Assembly (NCBI GenBank): GCA_946403085.1 | Contig: CAMIYM010000022.1 | Coordinates: 1-34,276, forward strand | Direction: 5' to 3' | Source of the DNA: an uncultured Clostridia bacterium | GTDB lineage: Bacteria; Bacillota; Clostridia; Saccharofermentanales; Saccharofermentanaceae | DNA length: 34,276 nucleotides | Part shown: positions 30,427 through 34,276 of the stretch, one piece after another | Position numbering within the stretch: the first letter of the stretch is position 1 | Layout: every line of letters starts with the position of its first letter | The notes under the pieces: generated by a model | What the model was told of the DNA's origin: nothing | Seen by the model: the letters and a program-made list of their open reading frames with translations, nothing else | Database searches by the model: none | Translations under genes and position numbers: made by a program

Positions 30427-30993
30427 ATGCTTACAGAGATTAGAGAGAAGATCTTAAAAGGAACCATTCAGGTTTTCAACAAAAAGGGATTAAAGCTTAC
30501 CATGGACGATGTTGCCGATGAGCTTAAGATCTCCAAGAAGACTATCTACAAGGAGTTCTCGAGCAAGGATGAGATCTTTGAGACGATGGTCGATTATGTT
30601 TTCGACAATATAAAGGTAAGAGAAAAAGAAATACTTGATTCCAAAGAATATTCGACGCTCGAGAAGATCAGACTTTTCCTCTCGGCAATGCCAGAGAGCT
30701 ACAGGAACATCAATTTCCAGGAACTCCATCCTCTGAAGGAGAAGTACCCGAAGGTCTATAAGAAACTGCAGAAGAGAATGGAGACCGGATGGGAGCCGAC
30801 ATTTATGCTCTTAGAGCAGGGCAAGAAGGAAGGCCTCATAAGAGAAGATGCCGACCTCAAGATATTCAAGATCATGATGGAAGCATCACTCGAGAGATTT
30901 TTCGAGAAAGACGTAATGAAGGGAAGCGGCAGGAAATATAACGACTATCTCAATGAGGTAGTAGACATCCTCTTAAACGGGATCACGAGATAA
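30427..30993 (+). CDS. TetR/AcrR family transcriptional regulator
   Basis: A 188-residue regulator. The N-terminal helix-turn-helix is typical (residues ~8-55): ILKGTIQVFNKKGLKLTMDDVADELKISKKTIYKEFSSKDEIF. The C-terminal ligand/dimer domain is all-helical and not diagnostic. GAAGGAG precedes the start. It is first in an operon with a GT-B-like protein and a sugar symporter, and divergent from galK. The two GGAAACT...AGTTTCC repeats in the intergenic region are its likely binding sites; one covers its own promoter and the other lies 80 bases upstream of galK. The ligand is unknown; a sugar or sugar-linked lipid is possible from context. Confidence 0.9.
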   Translation: MLTEIREKILKGTIQVFNKKGLKLTMDDVADELKISKKTIYKEFSSKDEIFETMVDYVFDNIKVREKEILDSKEYSTLEKIRLFLSAMPESYRNINFQELHPLKEKYPKVYKKLQKRMETGWEPTFMLLEQGKKEGLIREDADLKIFKIMMEASLERFFEKDVMKGSGRKYNDYLNEVVDILLNGITR

Positions 30994-31004
30994 AGGAGCA
31001 GATC

Positions 31005-32471
31005 ATGGATAAGTCAAAAGTCATTTTCAATAACGTACAGCCCGGCTCAGTTTACAGAAAGGCCGTTAACTCCAAGAAGAAGTATCAGAAGAAGTTCGGT
31101 GATGACTCCTCCAAGAATTATTCTGCCAGAGTGGTAGATAACGAGTATATCGGCGATATCTTAGGCGTTAAGAATATCGTTGTAGGTGACAGCCAGGAAG
31201 GATTCTGCTCAGGCTTTGATCCTGATAAGGGAATAATCGTCGGCAATATCAGGATGGGCTTTGGTCATTACAGGATCTCGATGGCGATAGCATCCGCTGC
31301 AAATTCAATGGGATATGTTCCTTACTGGATGGATCTGAATTCCTATAAGGAGACTACATGCACCAAGGTCATCTCAGCGCAGAACGATCTTTATTCATTA
31401 GGCTCGAGGATCTCACAGAAGTCCAGGCTCTTTAATAAGATCGTTTGGGAACCGATGAATTACGAAGGCTTCAGAAAGCTCTCATATAATGCTGCTGACC
31501 AGAAGAACGCGGAACTCATGGCTCCTGTATATGAGAATGTTCCGAAGATCATTCCCGTCGTTGCTACACACGTGTGGCCAGCTCAGGCAGCTATCCATGC
31601 CGGAATGAGATATGTCGTGAATGCTATTCCCGATAACTGGCCGATGGCTCTTCACTTTGCTGAGGGAAGCATTCATACAGTGCAGACACATTATGCTTAT
31701 CAGGGCTACAGGATCTGCAACGGAATGGACGGTAATAAGGTCTTAAATCCGATGCCTGAAGACAGCCTTAAGTACACCGGACATTATATTGATCATGAAC
31801 TTGTATCCAATATCGAGAAGGACTGTGCACGCCGTATCGCTCGAAAAGAAGCAGGCAAGCCTATGAGATTCCTTCTTACGATCGGTGGCGCTGGTGCACA
31901 GAAAGAAATCTTCGCCGCGATAATAAATGAGCTGATGAATGACATCAAAAACAAGAAAGCAGCTCTCTATGTAAACATCGGTGATTACCAGAATGTATGG
32001 GAAGACTTAAAGAAGATGGTGCCCGGGATCGAGGGAATTGCTAAGACCCATTTCAACGACTGGAATGACACAAGGAAATTCTGCGAAGATGCGATAGACG
32101 GTGATGTCGAAGGAATACATCTTTTCTGCCACAAGAATATCTTCGAAGCAGTATATGCGACAAATCTTCTTATGAGATCCTGCGATGTGCTCGTTACAAA
32201 GCCTTCGGAACTTTCATTCTATCCGGTTCCGAAGCTCTTCATAAAAAGGATCGGCGGACATGAACAGTGGGGTGCGATCCACTCGGCAGAGATCGGTGAC
32301 GGCACGTTGGAGTGCAGGGACATACCGCACACACTGCAGATGATAAGGCTATTTATTGACGACAACTGCACATTAAAAGATATGTGCGACAACATAGTAA
32401 GAAACAAATCCCTTGGGATCTATGACGGAGCTTATGAAGTCGTAAAGATCGCGATGGGAATGAAGAAATAA
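31005..32471 (+). CDS. GT-B fold glycosyltransferase-like protein
   Basis: A 488-residue cytoplasmic protein I cannot assign to a named enzyme. The architecture suggests a GT-B fold: an N-terminal Rossmann-like half with GNIRMGFGHYRISMAIASAA, resembling the G-x-GH start of MurG and MGDG-synthase-type enzymes, and a C-terminal half with FLLTIGGAGAQKEIF, then CDVLVTKPSELSFYPVPKL and GGHEQWGA, resembling the nucleotide-sugar binding loop. No transmembrane segment is seen. AGGAG is just before ATG. It lies 11 bases after tetR and 18 bases before a GPH sugar symporter, so it probably glycosylates or modifies something connected with that sugar. Donor and acceptor cannot be told from sequence. Confidence 0.6.
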   Translation: MDKSKVIFNNVQPGSVYRKAVNSKKKYQKKFGDDSSKNYSARVVDNEYIGDILGVKNIVVGDSQEGFCSGFDPDKGIIVGNIRMGFGHYRISMAIASAANSMGYVPYWMDLNSYKETTCTKVISAQNDLYSLGSRISQKSRLFNKIVWEPMNYEGFRKLSYNAADQKNAELMAPVYENVPKIIPVVATHVWPAQAAIHAGMRYVVNAIPDNWPMALHFAEGSIHTVQTHYAYQGYRICNGMDGNKVLNPMPEDSLKYTGHYIDHELVSNIEKDCARRIARKEAGKPMRFLLTIGGAGAQKEIFAAIINELMNDIKNKKAALYVNIGDYQNVWEDLKKMVPGIEGIAKTHFNDWNDTRKFCEDAIDGDVEGIHLFCHKNIFEAVYATNLLMRSCDVLVTKPSELSFYPVPKLFIKRIGGHEQWGAIHSAEIGDGTLECRDIPHTLQMIRLFIDDNCTLKDMCDNIVRNKSLGIYDGAYEVVKIAMGMKK

Positions 32472-32489
32472 GAAAGGAGACAGAAGCAA

Positions 32490-34276
32490 ATGGAGACTAA
32501 GAAAGGTTTAACCGGAAAAGAGAAATTCGCATACGGCATCGGTGCCGTTGGTAAAGACATGGTCTACATGCTCTCGGCTTCTTATGTCCTTTATTATTTC
32601 CAGGACATCATGAAGACGAGCGCGATCGCTATGGGCATCATACTTCTCATAGCTAGAGTTTTCGATGCGTTCAACGATCCGATCATGGGTGTTATCGTTG
32701 CCAAGACAAAGACCAAGTGGGGCAAGTTCCGTCCCTGGCTCTTGATCGGTACGATCACGAATGCCGCTGTCCTGATCCTGATGTTCGCAGCTCCGCCGTC
32801 ACTTGACGGTAAGGGCCTCATCGCTTATGCGGCTGTAACTTATATCCTCTGGGGCGTTACATATACCATGATGGATATTCCTTACTGGTCAATGATCCCT
32901 GCATTTACAGAAGGCGGTAAGGAGAGAGAAGGTCTTTCCGCACTTGCAAGGTCATGTGCAGGCGTTGGTTCAGCTATCGTTACCATAATCACAGTCATGG
33001 CTGTTACAGCGATGGGTTCTGCCCTCACAGCAAAGAGTACGACTAATGTTACCAAGACAGTTACATCCGCTGATACTGCCATCCATACATTCGTCATAGA
33101 GCAGGATGCTGACGGCAATCCGACAGCAAATGTCATTGAATATGCAGCAGATAAGACTGATGTCGCAGTCACTCTTGTAGGTTCAGAGAAAGCATTTGAA
33201 GATATCTACACATTTAACAGCGACAATACAAAATACGAGTTTACGGTCAACGGCGTAACAGCTGATTCTTCAAAGGTCGAGTTCGTTATGGATTCCGGAT
33301 CTGCAAAAGAGGCAGGCCTCGTATTCTATGTCGATTCCAAAGCATACCAGGCAATTAGTGCTTCTGATTCCATCAAGGCTGATCTTAAGATGAATTCCAC
33401 TCTGGAAGTAGAGAGAGTCGGCTTCAAATACTTCTCTATCATTATCGGAATCCTTTTCATCTTGTTCATCGGAATAACATGCATCTGCATCAAGGAGAAG
33501 TCTTCCGTAGATATGCAGACGGCATCCGTTAAGCAGATGTTCAAGGCTCTCCTCGGAAATGATCAGGCAATGACAGTAGTTCTTACGATCGTACTTTTCA
33601 ACACAGCCACATATATAACATCGAACCTATTGATCTACTTTTTCAAGTACGATCTCGCAGGCTCCAATTGGCAGGGCAACTACACACTGTTCAATACATT
33701 TGCAGGCGCCATGCAGATCCTCGCGATGATGATCCTTTTCCCTCTCCTTCGAAAAGTATTCAACACGATCAAGATCTTCTATGTGGGAGTGTTCTCTGCA
33801 ATAGGCGGATATCTTATCCTTCTGGCAATGTCACTTCTCGGAACCAAGAGCGTATATCCTTTCTTCGTTCCCGGATTCTTCATCATGGGCGCTGTTGGTA
33901 TACTGAATGTAATCTGCACGATCTTCCTCGCTAACACATGTGATTACGGTGAGATCAAGAACGGAAGAAGAGACGAGTCTGTTATCTTCTCCATGCAGAC
34001 ATTCGTGGTTAAGCTTGCATCCGGTATTGCAGCACTTGTTGCATCAATTACGCTTACCGTATTTAACATCCAGCAGCAGAGTGATGTTCAGATGGAACTT
34101 TCCGTTCTCATGGACAAGGTCGCAGCTATTAAGAACAATGTAGTCGAGACGATCGATACAAGTGCTGTATTCGGTCTTAGAATGGTAATGACACTTGCAC
34201 CGATATTTGTCCTTGTGATCGCATTGCTTATATTCAAAGCAAAGTATATCCTGACAGATAAGAAGCTTGAGGAGAT
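32490..34276 (+). CDS. GPH-family sugar:cation symporter, 3' end cut by window
   Basis: Membrane transporter of the glycoside-pentoside-hexuronide family (MelB/XynB-like). It starts METKKGLTGKEKFAYGIGAVGKDM, a typical GPH opening, and carries the family motif DAFNDPIMGVIVAKTKTKWGKFRPW. The frame stays open for 595 codons to the window end. TM5 ends near residue 174 and TM6 begins near 310 (VGFKYFSIIIGILFILFIG). Between them lie about 135 hydrophilic residues, predicted outside the cell, where ordinary GPH carriers have a short loop. Later helices include the conserved CDYGEIKNGRRDESVIFSMQTF segment before the last helices. AAAGGAG precedes the start. Third gene of the tetR operon. The sugar carried is unknown; galactosides are possible given galK-galT next door. 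Confidence 0.88.
   Translation, partial: METKKGLTGKEKFAYGIGAVGKDMVYMLSASYVLYYFQDIMKTSAIAMGIILLIARVFDAFNDPIMGVIVAKTKTKWGKFRPWLLIGTITNAAVLILMFAAPPSLDGKGLIAYAAVTYILWGVTYTMMDIPYWSMIPAFTEGGKEREGLSALARSCAGVGSAIVTIITVMAVTAMGSALTAKSTTNVTKTVTSADTAIHTFVIEQDADGNPTANVIEYAADKTDVAVTLVGSEKAFEDIYTFNSDNTKYEFTVNGVTADSSKVEFVMDSGSAKEAGLVFYVDSKAYQAISASDSIKADLKMNSTLEVERVGFKYFSIIIGILFILFIGITCICIKEKSSVDMQTASVKQMFKALLGNDQAMTVVLTIVLFNTATYITSNLLIYFFKYDLAGSNWQGNYTLFNTFAGAMQILAMMILFPLLRKVFNTIKIFYVGVFSAIGGYLILLAMSLLGTKSVYPFFVPGFFIMGAVGILNVICTIFLANTCDYGEIKNGRRDESVIFSMQTFVVKLASGIAALVASITLTVFNIQQQSDVQMELSVLMDKVAAIKNNVVETIDTSAVFGLRMVMTLAPIFVLVIALLIFKAKYILTDKKLEE

Overview
The window reads as chromosomal DNA of an anaerobic Clostridia-type Firmicute. 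The signs are strong AGGAGG ribosome binding sites, moderate GC with a preference for AAG, GAG and CTT/CTC codons, the ireB-ruvX-DUF1292 gene order, DUF4364, a Bacillus/Clostridium-type class II GalT, and the absence of outer-membrane genes. I cannot fix the genus; a gut or rumen relative of Lachnospirales, Oscillospirales or Saccharofermentans is a guess.

Layout. 1-5.5 kb is a housekeeping block on the + strand: aspS (5' end missing), mtaB, ireB, ruvX, two DUF1292-type proteins and a CPBP membrane protease. 5.5-8.7 kb encodes a 1038-residue membrane-anchored extracellular protein, followed by a convergent DUF4364 gene and then pgi. An 815-bp gap (10.66-11.47 kb) between pgi and an aconitase-family hydratase holds a regular array of palindromes with a 74-bp period. 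13.8-20.2 kb carries a YitT-type membrane protein, a two-component cassette (two paralogous histidine kinases plus an OmpR-type regulator) and an anchored zinc-ribbon protein. Two very small minus-strand genes of one family (13 and 57 codons) lie at 14.8 and 20.4 kb. 20.5-20.95 kb is a second palindrome-rich gap that shares a perfect inverted 26-bp sequence with the first. 20.95-24.75 kb encodes two paralogous, repeat-rich lipoproteins. 24.9-27.4 kb is an IS1595-like element carrying a broken transposase and an intact TnpB behind an operator-flanked promoter. 27.4-30.2 kb is galK-galT on the minus strand. From 30.4 kb to the end runs a TetR regulator, a GT-B-like protein and a GPH-type sugar symporter cut by the window edge.

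How the genes fit together. Galactose entering as galactose-1-phosphate (GalK/GalT) feeds the glycolysis entry served by Pgi. The divergent TetR gene has two copies of one inverted repeat upstream and may control the sugar locus. The kinase pair is notable because the first kinase has lost its phosphorylatable histidine while keeping its ATP-binding motifs.

The strongest candidates for something undescribed are (1) the helically phased palindrome array with its 26-bp partner sequence repeated 10 kb away, (2) the tiny gene family with a full-length and an internally deleted member, (3) the pseudokinase/kinase/regulator cassette, and (4) TnpB carried inside an IS1595-type element under an SOS-like promoter. 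All calls come from reading the sequence; no database search was possible.
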